Source: Voacanga thouarsii (lineage: Eukaryota; Streptophyta; Magnoliopsida; Gentianales; Apocynaceae). From it: DNA of 64,000 nt. The DNA is taken from positions 1,488,001-1,552,000 of the forward strand of contig JANUWF010001942.1 in NCBI GenBank assembly GCA_026120185.1, in the 5' to 3' direction. Below the pieces are notes generated by a model, which saw only the letters and a list, made by a program, of their open reading frames with translations, ran no database searches and had not been told where the DNA came from. Within the stretch, counting starts at the first letter, position 1. Each line of letters starts with the position of its first letter. The position numbers and the translations under genes were made by a program. Positions 35,165-46,618 of the stretch are shown piece by piece.

Positions 35165-36516
35165 AACTTTCCAATCTTAATAAGCCCAAGGGTCCATTAT
35201 GAATTAACCTCTGAATCCTAGTTGAGTTAATATGACTTAACCTTATATGCTAAAGATATGAGTCATTGACATTGGTCTTTCTCTTAATACTTAAAATTTT
35301 AGATTGAATGATATTTATTTGATTGTTTGTAGGATTTAAGAAGAATAAGTTTCCATACATGCGCCTAGAACAAAGAAATTCTACATTTCTACTGATAGTA
35401 ATACCAGAATGGAAAGAAACAGAATATCCCTGATTTATAAGTTTTGCAACCAAAACCAAATTCTGTCTAAATCCAGGTATATATAAAATATCCTTCAAAA
35501 TAACTACTCTATTATAGTAAAAAACAAGATCTAGCTCTCATACTGTAAGGGCCCATACCTGTGCTATATTTCCTACTCGTAGTCCATGCTCGCCCTTCTG
35601 GAGTCTTTTTATTTTCCTAAACCCCTGAAAGAGTTACAGATATGATCAATAGCTCCAGAATCAATAATCCAAGTGAAAGTTGATCCAATCATTGAAACTG
35701 ACTCTAGATAGAGAACAATACCTGTAGAATTTTTCTTGGCCTAAAACTCTGAACACTTCTTTTTCTAGTATCCCTTCTGCCCACATTTGAAGCACTTGAC
35801 TTTTGGCTTGTTGGGCTAGTTCTTGGGCTGGGCTACTGCATTTCCTTTCTTCTTCTTGAACTTCTCGGGCTTGGGCCCAATTCTAGAAGAAGAAGTCCTA
35901 GTAATCATAGCCTTAGACTATGACTTCATGACCTTCTCCGCCACCTGGAGCTTTTTCATTAACTCAGTTAAACTCATGTTCATGTTATAGTTCAACTTGA
36001 ACTGAGTTAAAGAGCCCGACAGAGATTCTAGAACTATGTCCACTTGGCTCTCGGGGTTAATAACAACCCCTAAGACTTTCGCTTCCTCGAAAGCAGCAAT
36101 TATTTTGAGCATATGCTCCCTGACTAATGCTCCTTCAGCCATCTGAGTGTTTATGATTGTCCTAAGAACTTCCTGCCTTGCGGGCCGACTCTTATCAATG
36201 AACATTGTGGCTAGTGACTGGCTAATGTCGTACGCAGTGGCCATGTGCTCATGTTTGACTGGAGCACATTAGACATGGAGGCTAACATATAGCAATGAGC
36301 CATCTCGTCAACCTTCTTCCATGCCTTCTCAGCCTTACACTCAACATCGGTGGAACCTTTCTCAATAACAGGCCAAGTTTCGTAGAAGACATACTTATAC
36401 TCCTCGGTTGTGAGTATTATATCCAAGTTCCTTTTCCAGTCTACATAATTTGGACCCGTTAACTTATTCTCTCGGAGAATAACGACTAAATGACTAAAAG
36501 AATCTCCACCAACCAT
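35165..36516 (-). pseudogene. A1 gag, protease and integrase N-terminus
   Basis: Gag begins MVGGDSFSHLVVILRENK at 36516, with 'NYVDWKRNLDIILTTEEYKY' and 'EKAWKKVDEMAHCYMLASMS', and after a frame change at about 36230 'ATAYDISQSLATMFIDKSRP' to 'LQVAEKVMKS' (35918). The zinc knuckle near 35790-35750 has Tyr for His and a stop. Protease 'WIIDSGAIDHICNS' is intact at about 35680-35635. The GAG-pre-integrase part 'MKDILYIPGFRQNLVLVAKL' runs 35498-35250. Confidence 0.9.
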
Positions 36517-38186
36517 TTTTGAAAAAACAAAAATAAAAGAAATCTCAGTTTGTGGAAAAACAAAAATAATTTGTGCACTTTATCCTCATATTAAATTCGA
36601 TAATAGTTAACCCTATCACTGTTATCATTAATATGATTAATTTGGCTCTTAGAAAAACTGACATAGCTTCTTGAGAAGATTAATAGTTTCCTAAGCTAAG
36701 TGTATTAACCACCATAAATTAATTTCCCTTCTAGGTAATGATTTAGAAGATAACTCCATCGATGGGATGGCCGTTTCTTCTCATTTTCTATAGACATTCC
36801 TCGCACTATAACCTCCAACATGGATTGGCCGATCATAGCACGTCTGGGGTTATTAATTACATCCATCCATTAGTTTTAGATCCTTGTAGTATCCCTATCC
36901 TATACGGGTTCACTACCAAGGTGACGCAAGGGGACCCATGATCTGTAATGAGGATCGTGATAGAAGTCGTAGAGCCGTTGAACCCCTCTCCTACTTAGTC
37001 TTTTAAAACAAGGGGTTTTAAAGAAAATATCCTTTTTGAAAATATCCCATTAAGTATCCCTTAACTCTTTGTAAAATATTTAAATTCATAAATCTCTATG
37101 TCAAGGTAAAATCCTTTAAGAGATTTTCTATAATTTATTTTATACAGTTAAGAACTTAATTATTTCCAAAAATTTCCTTTTAAGCTTTCTAGAGACTTTT
37201 GTCTCAAGTTTAATTTGACAAAAACAATTTTCTAGTGCAAAAATAAAACAAAAATGGCTTTCTATTTTAACTTACAAAAATATCTAAATCCAAAATATTT
37301 TCTATGTCAATGATTAAATCCTTTGAGAAAATATCCAAGGATTAATTTTTTGTCCAAGTTAAAAATAACCATTTTAAATTTAAAAAATATTTTTCTTGTC
37401 ATAAATTTCCCAAAGACTTTGGTCTTTGAGAAAACGTGCACATATGGTACAAAAAAGAATTAAGCATGCTAGAAAATTGTAAACATTTTCATACTTTTCT
37501 ATTCTTTTAACCTAAGTATCCAAATAATAGAATTAAACACATTAATTAATTAACGGTCTTGTTTAATCCTAAATTTCCTTTACTATTATTTTTCATACAA
37601 AATATTCAAAGAATATTAACTATTGCAATAAAAATAACTTCACCTGGTATAGGATCAAAAATTAAAAAAAAAAATCATTGGAATAGTGCACCCGCCACAC
37701 TGAATCATGGCCTATGGAAAAAACCCATGGACCATGATCCCAGGCAGGTGCCCGTGCAGCAGCTTCCACTGCTACCCAGTTTCCACGAGGAAGCTTCCTC
37801 GCCCGCGGTGCAGAGCCGAGGCCAACTCGGGCTCGGCTGTGGCTCCAAGCTGCTGCTGTCTTGGGCGGCTTCGACTCCCCTCACAGATGCAACGCGGCTC
37901 GGCTGCCACAGTGATCATCTTCTCCGATTTTCCTCTGTGTGTTTCTGACGCTCTGTGCTTCTTTTTTTACACAAATTTCATCCAAAAAAAACCTCAAATG
38001 CCTATGCCTTTAATTATAGGCTTATACAAATACATGAAAGCCACAAAAAAATGATTACAGAGGTCCTATGTCTCACTCGCGAGATGTACAGTGGATGACT
38101 AGCCATACTAGAAAATACGAAAGATCACAAATTATAATCATCTGACCATTTTTATTCACTAACATGCATCCTATATTGCCATATAA
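36517..38186 (-). other. A1 untranslated leader with a GC-rich island
   Basis: Counterpart of the A2 leader. It is mostly AT-rich, with a GC-rich island at 37680-37930 next to the primer-site end. I see no frame conserved with A2. Confidence 0.6.
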
Positions 38187-38203
38187 GCCATGCTCTAATA
38201 CCA
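38187..38203 (-). promoter_or_regulatory. Primer-binding site of element A1
   Basis: Minus strand 'TGGTATTAGAGCATGGC', 2 nt after the end of the 5' LTR, complementary to initiator Met tRNA with the same C-to-T change as in A2. Confidence 0.85.
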
Positions 38204-38205
38204 CA

Positions 38206-40068
38206 TGTAGGTGATTGTGGCAAAAATAAAAACTCAAATGCATGTAAAAAACAAAAAACAAAAAACAAAAACAAAAACAAAAACAAAGCAGTGGAAGCTA
38301 TTACCTTTACTACTTTTCACTGGTCTAAGGGGTGCCGGCGACTCAGTCTGAACCACTTCTGGTTATGTGATCAATTCTACAGGCTGTTGCCTCGCAAGCC
38401 GTCGGTTTCTTCTGGGCATCAACGTAACACTTCTTGTCTTTCGGAATATAACCGCGCTTGAAAACCTAGTGAAGGCTATGATGAAGAGGATGATCTTTCC
38501 TTTTTCCGACTAAATGTTATTAAGCATTAATTAGGAAAAAAATGTGTCTCTGTTCTTGCTATTGAATAGCACAGAGAACACTGTCTACAGGGAGAAGAAA
38601 GGAGAATAGCTAGAGCAAAAAAACAATGACATTCTCTGCGAAAGACTCCTCTGTTCTATTGAATCCCAATTGCCTTGATAATAGGCTATTATCCAAGCAT
38701 TCAAAAATCAAACAGAGGTGATAGAATTAGAGAAGTCCTAAGGCCCATGTCATGTTAAGCCATTAACCAGGCCTATGACCCAATTCATTGGGTTAAGCCT
38801 TTAATTCAATTTAATTATTCCTGGACTAATACAAATCCAATAATTAAATTAATTAAATAACCCAAATGGACCAATATAAACCTCAAGCGTTGGCACAGTT
38901 CATTAGGTTAAGCCTTTAATTCAATTTAATTATTCCTAAACTAATACAAGCCCAAATAGGCCAATATATAATTCTCCCTTTTTGGATCTTTTATTTTATT
39001 TTAGCCCAATAAATAAACCAGGCTACTCGAAGAAAATAAAATCCATTTTATACAAGACCAATCCCTTAACCCAAAACCATCAGAACTTATGGGCTATTCC
39101 GAGGATCAAAAGACACATCGCCTTGGCTACTAAAATGACCAAAATACCCCTGCTATAGAAATAGTTGTATTTTGCATTTTAAATATTTTCTAATATCACC
39201 ATAAGAAAATATTAACCCCAAAGACAATGCTGCGTTAGCAAAGTCTCCGACCTACAAGTGTAATGACTAAATTACCCCTCTATGCATCGTCGTACATTTA
39301 GAAAGGAAAAGTGTACTAACACCTCTCCAAAAGACATCTACCATCCTTAGACCTCTATTCCAATGACCCACGACTCTTGGAATGTTTCTGCTTTCCAAGA
39401 GATCTACCCTAAAGCAAACATCCAAGTCATGTTCCCCAGAGCCCTGGATATTTAAATCATTCGAACAATCATAAAAGGGCGATATAGCACAGAAGCTATC
39501 TTGTACAAGTTTGTCTTAACTAACTAATCACATATACCCAACATACAAGTATATTTGGCTCTACGAGAGAACCTCAACTACAGTATATCAAAGTACATGC
39601 TTCCAGCTTCATCAGACCACTAACTCATACTCAAGCGGTAGAGTATTAGTTCATGCTGTAGCAATAATAGTTTGGGTTTTTTCTAAATAATAGTTTTAGA
39701 AACCACTATTACATGTCATGTTCTACGTATACGCTCATGCTATGAAGTGAGTGGACTACTCACTGGCTAAAAGTAAGCCATTCCACATTTGGAATTCATA
39801 ACACAATAACCTAGACATGATGAGATTTCTATTCTCATCAATCGATTAAGAACAAACGTTTATGTGTTAAGTGACCCATGATCCATACCTTACTGTGAAA
39901 AAACACCATTCACATGGATCACTTACTTAAATACAATGGGTCTTTTCCAAACGTAAATTATGCACAAAGAAAATGTAAATTCACAAATAAATTTTGAAAA
40001 TAAATTCTTTTATTAATAAATTCAATAATTACATCAGAAACCTAATCTAGAGGGCATACATTCCAACA
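38206..40068 (-). repeat. Element A1 5' LTR
   Basis: 1863 bp, pair of 9973-11838, TG...CA ends. Near 38240-38287 it has an (A)5-6C array of about seven units where the other LTR has a plain A-run. Confidence 0.92.
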
Positions 40069-40073
40069 GAAAT

Positions 40074-40715
40074 AAATTTTTTGAAAGGTAAAAGGTATTG
40101 GTGCTTAGTTGTTCATATTTTGCTTAATCTGTGAGCTGTCTTTGTACTTTTTCTAAAATCCTCTTTGTATCAAGATTAAGGAAGTAAAAATCAGTTGGGT
40201 GAACCTTGATTGTTGTGTTTAAAGCGGTTAGGTGTAAAACTAAATGTGGTGATCCTCCTGTGTAAGATTGGTGTCACCTACCACCATTGATTTGGAAAAA
40301 TATTTTAATGAATGGTGTTGAAATCCTTAAGTGTGAACTTAAGATAGTAGATATAGATCATTTAAGAATTGAACCACTATAAATCCTTAAGTCTCTTCTT
40401 GTGGTGTTTGCCTAAATTTCTTTACTGGATTTTTGCTTGTCCTTAAATCTTAAATGCTGTACCTTTTTCTCTAAAATCAGTGGTTCATTTAAAACTTTTG
40501 CATTCTGTAGTAAGCTTGTCATTGATAGCTCAACTACCCATCTTTATTTCTTACCATCCTTTCACCATTCTATACTGATTTAAGAGATCTCTATCTGCAC
40601 TCTTAAAGCTGCGAAACAACTCTGCCATTCAGTTCACCCTTTGCAAAAGACATCAAATTTTTTAATTTGTATTTGTTTACCATAAACCTTATTCACCCCC
40701 ATCTAAGGTTTATCA
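40074..40715 (+). repeat. Element B1 5' LTR, right part (R/U5)
   Basis: Continues 9972 after removal of A1 and its GAAAT duplicate, and matches 49141-49767 of the solo B LTR. Ends 'ggtttatca' directly before the primer site. Confidence 0.88.
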
Positions 40716-40730
40716 ATTGGTATCAGAGTA
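40716..40730 (+). promoter_or_regulatory. Primer-binding site of element B1
   Basis: 'attggtatcagagta' follows the LTR's CA and complements the 3' end of initiator Met tRNA; only the last base departs. Confidence 0.9.
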
Positions 40731-40777
40731 TTGGTCTACACTATCTTCGATTTAACAACCTTGTAGAAATGATCTAT

Positions 40778-42560
40778 ATGGCAACCACACCTACTCTGTC
40801 TGACATCGAAGGGTTTTCAACAAATAGACCTCTTTTATTCAATTAAAGAAACTACACATTCTGGAAAAATAGGATGAAAATATATATTTGCTCAATAAAT
40901 TTTGAGTTGTGAAATTTGATTATAAAGGGACCATTTGTCCCAACCAAAATGGTTGAAGGCGAAATGATGCCTAAAGAAAGTGATAAATACAGCAGTGATG
41001 ATAATGCTAAAATAACCTTAAACTATCAAGTAATAAATATTCTATGTTGCGCTCTCAATACAAATGAAATAACCGTGTGAGTGGTTGTGATTCTGCTCAT
41101 GACGTATGGAGACTACTTGAAGTCACCCATGAGGGGACTAATCAAGTAAAGGAATCGAAGCTGGGACTTTTGGTCCGAGACTATGAACTATTCACTATAA
41201 AGCCAAGTGAGAACATAACTAATATGTTCACTTGATTCACAAATATCAAGAATAGACTAAAGGCATATGGAAAAATTTATTCTCTCGGTGAGCAAAACGG
41301 AAAACTGCTTGATGCTTTGCCAAAAAGTTGGCAACCAAAAACCTTAGATGTGGAAGAATCTAAAAACTTAAATAGCTTACCTACTGAAGAGCTAATCGGC
41401 TCTCTCTTGACCTATGAAATGAAACTCAAAAAGCTTCAAGAGCATGATGATAATGACAAAGGAAAATGAGGAATTACCTTAAAAGCGGTTGATGAGGAAG
41501 CCAACGGTGATCAAACTAATAGTACCGATAGTACTGATTTGGACACAGAGGAATTGGCCATGGTTGCTAGAAATTTAAAAAAATGTTCAGAAAAGGTCAC
41601 TTTAAAAGGAGTAAGAAGTTTGTCAAAAAGAAGGGATAAACTTCTTCCTTCAAGCCTCAATGTTTTGAGTGTAAAAGTATAGAGTATTTCATCACTGACT
41701 ATCCAGTAGCAAAAGAAAAGGAGGCTAAGAAAATCAAAGAGAAGAAGAAGGACACAAAAATAAAGAAAAGAAAATGGCTGATTGGAACTTGGGACCAAGC
41801 TGAATCCGAGACTGAAGAAAGCTTTGAATCTAGAAATGAAAAGGCAAACATTTACTTTATGGCCATAGAAAATAAGGTAAATCCTACTTCTCCAAATTTA
41901 AGATTTGAATTGCACAATTCTTATTGTGAAAACCTTGATGATCTAAATGAGCTGCTTTTTGACATGTTTTATGAACTTAAAAAGCTGTTTAGGAGAAATA
42001 AGGACATGAAAGTGAAAATTGATTCCTTATTAGATGAGAATGGAAAGTTGTTAAATGAAAATAATGTTTTATTTGATTCCGTTATATGCTCAAATGTTAA
42101 AAAAAAAAAATGTTGTCCTAAGCATTTTTCATTGTATGTCTCTAGAAAATAAATGTTTGTGTGACAAAGTGCTTTATCTTGCAATTATGGTCGGCAACTA
42201 TAATGTGATGAAACATAGGTTGATGATCTTACCATATGCATTAAAAAATTCACAAATGGCAAAAACAATTTGAAAAAATTACTTGGTGCACAATACATAG
42301 CTGGAAACTGAAATGGTCTAGGCTATAGATATGAAATCAAAATCAGAAATTATAGATCCTACTTTGTAAAAGCTGCCTCTTCGTACATGCCTCACAATTG
42401 TTGCACATATTGTGAAAAATCTGGACACAAAGCATCTAAGTGTTATGTTAGGAGGAAAGTGGAATCTGGTATAAATATAATTTGGAAGGTAAAAGGAACT
42501 ATTACTAACCCCCTAGACCCAAGTAGGTATGGGAACCAAAAATTACTCTTACATCTTATG
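40778..42560 (+). pseudogene. B1 gag
   Basis: ATG at 40778 (MATTPTLSDIEGFSTNRP). 'YTFWKNRMKIYICSINFELW' (about 40852) and 'FVPTKMVEGEMMPKESDKY' are the usual start of SIRE-type gag, followed by 'NALNTNE'-like text. The frame is lost from about 41080 to 41640. A degenerate knuckle 'CFECKSIEYFITDY' (41668) lacks His and the last Cys, a Lys/Glu-rich coiled part spans 41859-42150, and a good CCHC knuckle 'CTYCEKSGHKASKC' lies at about 42399-42440. Confidence 0.82.
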
Positions 42561-42574
42561 TATAGGAACATTCA

Positions 42575-45500
42575 TTGGACAAGAAGAGCTCCACAAAGTG
42601 GTTTTTAGACAGTGGATACTCTAGGCACATGACTGAATATGCCGGATTGTTGGAAAATATACGAGTCACAAATGATGGATTCGTCACTTTTGGAGACAAA
42701 AAGAAGGAAAAGATTCTTGGCATAGGTAATATTGGTAAGGGGTCCTCTACCCTTATTAAATAAGTGCTTCTAATTGATGAACTAAAGTATAATCTACTTA
42801 ACATCAGTCATTTATGTGATAATGGCTGCAAAGTTATGTTTGAAAAAGGTTCTTGCATTCTCATGGATAGTTCCAGCTATAAGATTATGTTTGTTGCTAA
42901 CTGTGTTGGAAATGTGTATGTACTTTATCTTGATGGTTTTATGGCTCATGATATTAGATGCCTCTCTGTGAATGATGATGATAGCTACCTTTGGCATAGA
43001 ATGTTAAATCATGTATCTATTGATTTGCTAAATAAATTATCCTTAAATGAGCTTGTTAGAGGACTGCCCAAAATGAGATTTGATAAAAATCGAGTGTGTG
43101 ATGCTTGCTAATTTGGAAAATAAACTAAAATTTCTATTAAACCCAAGAAAATAATTTCAACATCAAAACCTTGAACTCATATACATGGATTTGTTTGGAC
43201 TTATGAGGACCACTCGTATTGATGGTAAGAAGTATGCCTATGTGACTGTGGATGATTTCTCAAGATTCATTTGGACTTTATTTCTATCACAAAAAGATGA
43301 AGCCGTCTGTGAATTTTCAAAACTACTCAAACGTGTTCAAAATTTCCTTGGTTGCAAATTGGTTTCAATTAGGAGTGACAATGGTAGAGAATTTCGCAAC
43401 CATAACTTTACAAAATTCTATAATGAAAGTGGTGCTTCACACAATTTTTTAGCAGCAAAAACTCCTCAACAAAATGGTGTAGTTGAGAGGAAAAATAGAA
43501 CCTTGCAATAAATGGTAAGATCAATACTTTGTGAAAACTCTCTTCCAAAATATTTTTGGGCTGAGGCTGTGAATACAGCCTGCTATATTGTCAACTGTGT
43601 TATGCTAAGACCCTTTCTAAGAAAAACTCCCTTTTAACTCATATTTGACAAAGTTCTATTCATTTCCTACTTTAAATATTTTGGGTACAAATGTTTTGCC
43701 CTTAATACTCGAAACAATCTTGGAAAATTTGATAGCAAATCTGATGAGGCTATATTTCTTAAATATTCTTTCAACAAAAAGGCATATAGAGTGTACAATA
43801 AAATAACTCTATGTATGAAAGAATCCGTACATATTATGTTTGATAAATCAAATATATATTCTTCTAGAAATGATAATGATGATGTTGGGATCACAAAAAA
43901 AAGAGCAATGAGCAGCACAAGGCTCATGACCAACTCCACCAAAAGCTATAGCTGTCAGTGGGAGTACATACCCTTCTCATATACACCCGCAGTCGCAGGT
44001 CTGGACCTGTACCACCACAGGAGCTACCCAACATGCCCTCCCTTTCACGAGAAGATTCGACCTCAAACCTTAGGCAATGTTAGCAGGGTTCCACCTAGGA
44101 GTCGAACAAAAGAGGAATTAGAATAATAGCAAGCTGAAGAAAACAAACAAATTATTGAAGAGCCCACAAATCAAGACTTGCCAAAGGATTGGAAGTACAA
44201 AACTGTCTATCCAAAAGAATAGATCAATAGTGACCCTAGCTACAAAGTCAAAAACTAGATGGTATTTTGTTAATAATTTTGCTCTACTTTCTAGTACTGA
44301 ACCAAATTATATTAATGCAGCCTTACATGATGAATTTTAGATTATGGCCATGCAAGAAGAGCTGAACCAATTTGAAAGAAATCAAATTTAGAAGCTTGTC
44401 CCTAGATCATTTGACCATCCCGTAATTGGTACCAAGTGGGTTTTCAGAAACAAACTTGATGAGCATGGTATTGTTATGAAAAATAAAACTAAATTAGTTG
44501 CCCAAGGATTCAATCAAGAAGAGGGCATTGCTTATGATAAAACTTTTGCTCCCATTGCTCGGTTAGAGTCAATAAAGATGTTGCTTGCATTTTCATCTTT
44601 CAAAGGTTTTATGCTATACCAAATGAATGTCAAAAGTGCTTTCTTAAATGGTTTTATTGAAAAAGAAATATATGTGGAGTAACCTCCTGGTTTTACTCAT
44701 GAACTTTTCCAAACCATATATTTAAACTTTCTAAAGCCCTTTATGGTTTAAAACAAGCTCTAAGAGCATGGTATGAAAGGCTTAGTAGTTTTTTTCTTCA
44801 CAAGGATTTTCAAGAGGCTTAATTGACACTACATTATTTATCAAATCTAAAAATTTAGATGATATCTTAATTGTACAAATATATGTTGATGATATTATTT
44901 TTGGAGCTACTAATGATTCCTTATGTAAGAATTTTGCCAAGACAATCAACAAGAGTTTGAAATGAGCATGATGGGAGAACTTAATTTCTTCCTCGGTCTT
45001 CAAATCAAGCAAACCAAAGAGAAGATCTTCTTAAATCAAGCCAAGTATGCTAAGAAACTGCTCAAAATATTTGGTATTAATGAAGGAAAAGAAATAAATA
45101 CACCTATGAGCACATCGTTAAAACTTGATAAATATGAAAAAGGTAAGAAAGTGGATGAATAGAAATATAAAGGTATGATTAAAAGTCTTCTCTATCTTAC
45201 TGCCAGCCGACCTGACATTATTTTCTCAATATGTCTTTGTGTTAAATTTCATTCTTATCCAAAGGAATCTCATTTATGTGCGGTAAAATGTATCCTAGAT
45301 ACTTAATCGGAACATATGATTATGCCATATGGTTTCCACGAACTAATTCATTTGATCTAATAGGATACACGGATGCCGACTATGCCGGGTGTAAAGTTGA
45401 GAGAAAAAGCACAAGTGGACACTGTCAGTTTCTTAGACACTCTTTTGTCTCTTGGTATAGCAAGAAGCAAGCTTGTGTCTTTCTCTCAACAACCGAGGCA

Positions 45501-45745
45501 GAATGCATTGCTACAGGGAGTTGCTGTGTTCAAATTTCGTGGATGAAAAACACTTTGTTTGACTTTGGCTTAAATTTTAATTGCTTACCTATCCTATGTG
45601 ATAATACTAGTGCTATCAATCTGACCAAGAATCCTATTCAGCATTCTAGAACTAAGCACATTGAAATTAAGTATTATTTTATTAGAGATCATGTGCTTAA
45701 GGGTGATGTGTGTGTGGAATATACTCCAACTGATGAACAACTGAT
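42575..45745 (+). pseudogene. B1 pol: protease, integrase, RT, RNase H
   Basis: Protease 'WFLDSGYSRHMTEYAGLL' (42600). GAG-pre-integrase 'LLNISHLCDNGCKVMFEKG' and 'YLWHRMLNHVSIDLLNKL' (42790-43050). Integrase 'MDLFGLMRTTRIDGKKYAYV' (43185), 'IRSDNGREFRNHNF' (43369), 'TPQQNGVVERKNRTLQ' (43460). A 198-bp insertion sits at 43910-44107. RT 'KTKLVAQGFNQEEGIAYDKT' (44484), 'FLNGFIEKEIYVE', 'ALYGLKQAL', and an intact 'YVDDIIFGA' at about 44883. RNase H 'YTDADYAGCKVERKSTSG' (45363), 'LSTTEAECIATGSCC' and 'LCDNTSAINLTKNP'. About six stops and two shifts. Homology ends abruptly near 45745. Confidence 0.9.
43910..44107. mobile_element. 198-bp unidentified insertion inside B1 pol
   Basis: The piece has no pol similarity and interrupts the variable integrase-RT linker. 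It is bounded by near-identical 11-mers, AAAAGAGCAAT (43899-43909) and AAAAGAGGAAT (44108-44118), which look like a target duplication with one mismatch. There are no clear terminal inverted repeats and no A-tail. The minus strand carries 'gttcgactcctagg', similar to a pol III box B. It could be a SINE fragment or another short non-autonomous element. Confidence 0.5.
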
Positions 45746-46618
45746 ATGGGCTAAAATCACCATTATTTTTCTAGTTATTTGAGGTTGTTTTGTGATACAT
45801 TTGTTATAATAACTAGGCATATTCCTTTCTATTTGACATTTTACTTATAAAAAGAGTTTTTGGCAAATTTGCGCAGATTTGAGTTAAAATCGAGTAAAAA
45901 GTGAATAATTTCAAAATGTACCTAGCGCCAGGCCCAGCCAAGGGATCAGGCACCGGGTCCATTCTGGTCCAGTAGAGGAATTCAAGTAACTTTCAATACA
46001 AAAGCAGAATAGACCTGGCGCCAAGTCTGGCAAGTGTACCTGGCACCGGGTCCATTCTATCTGCCGATGAGAATAGACCAAAAACAAAGCAAAATCAGGG
46101 AAAGAATAGAGTGCACTTGGTGCCAGGTGGGTCGAAGGTACCCAGTGCCAGGTCCATTCTGGAAGGCAAAAATCCTGTGCACGAATTTGGTATTTTTCAA
46201 AGAATATTGGTATTTTCTGAATTCTACTCAGACTAGACTTCTCAAGCAATGAATTTTGGTAACAAGAAGGCTTATAAATACAAGAAAAATATTAGAGAAA
46301 TGTGTGATTTGAAGGATCCAAGCTAGTTACTCAATCACCAATATACTGGTAGTTTCATTCGATACAATTAGTATTAGATACCTATTATTAAATTTAAGAG
46401 TAGTTTGTTAGGTATCCCTAAGGCTATTCTTAAGGAATTTGGATACTAGTCTACTAAGAAAGTTTCTAATGGGCTGTCCCGAATCAATATTGGGGGGTTA
46501 TTAATTTGAGTAAAATAGTAGAACTCATACGCATTTAATTAAAGACCTAATTAAATGCATCGCATATGCATATACATAATCTAATGTTTCTTATCTTAGA
46601 TCTAGGTCATTTGCAGCA
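45746..46618 (+). other. Junction region between B1 and the C gag
   Basis: Not assignable with certainty. The first 400 bp hold three GCGCC-type repeat units (separate entry), likely from the B1 3' region. 'ggcttataaatacaag' near 46269 resembles a TATA box, and the last part 'cttagatctaggtcatttgc' looks like the leader just before the C gag start. Missing here are the B1 3' LTR, the second part of the C 5' LTR and a primer site for C, so a deletion of at least about 2.7 kb is implied. Confidence 0.5.
45920..46162 (+). repeat. Three dispersed 48-bp GCGCC/GGCACC repeat units
   Basis: Units at 45920-45967, 46013-46060 and 46115-46162. Each has an 'ACCTGGCGCCAGG'-like near-palindrome, then about 15 variable bases, then 'ACCTGGCACCGGGTCCATTCT'-like text. 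Spacers of about 45-55 bp are AT-rich. Related motifs occur in the level-0 LTR near 2107-2150. Confidence 0.75.

Larger units (their letters stand above)
9973..40068 (-). mobile_element. Ty1/copia element A1 (minus strand), host of elements G and A2
   Basis: Flanked by a perfect GAAAT duplication (9968-9972 and 40069-40073). The left (3') LTR is 9973-11838 and the right (5') LTR 38206-40068. Both begin TGTTGGA and end CA on the minus strand. The solo B LTR supplies the empty site ('agtgaaattaaattg' near 49134), which confirms the insertion. The internal region holds gag, protease, integrase, RT and RNase H in normal copia order on the minus strand, split by G in the integrase-RT linker and by A2 just upstream of the integrase core. 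All frames carry stops or shifts. Confidence 0.9.
9295..45745 (+). mobile_element. Ty1/copia element B1, SIRE/Maximus-like, 3' end lost
   Basis: The 5' LTR is 9295-9972 plus 40074-40715 (1320 bp, split by A1) and matches the solo B LTR at 48458-49767 (1310 bp). A primer-binding site follows at 40716. Gag and a pol with protease, integrase, RT and RNase H motifs run to about 45745, where homology breaks just after the RNase H 'EYTPTDEQL' stretch. No 3' LTR follows. The long coiled gag and the RNase H phrase 'YTDADYAGCKVERKSTSG' fit the SIRE/Maximus lineage; that assignment is from family knowledge. The right limit is approximate. Confidence 0.75.

Noticed and set aside
45920..46162. CRISPR-like array
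   Set aside because: Three imperfect units in plant transposon DNA, with diverged repeats and no spacer logic.
46406..46440. 'tgttaggtatccctaagg' as the start of the missing B1 3' LTR
   Set aside because: Similarity to the B LTR start ends after about 25 bp; the following sequence does not match 48485 onwards.
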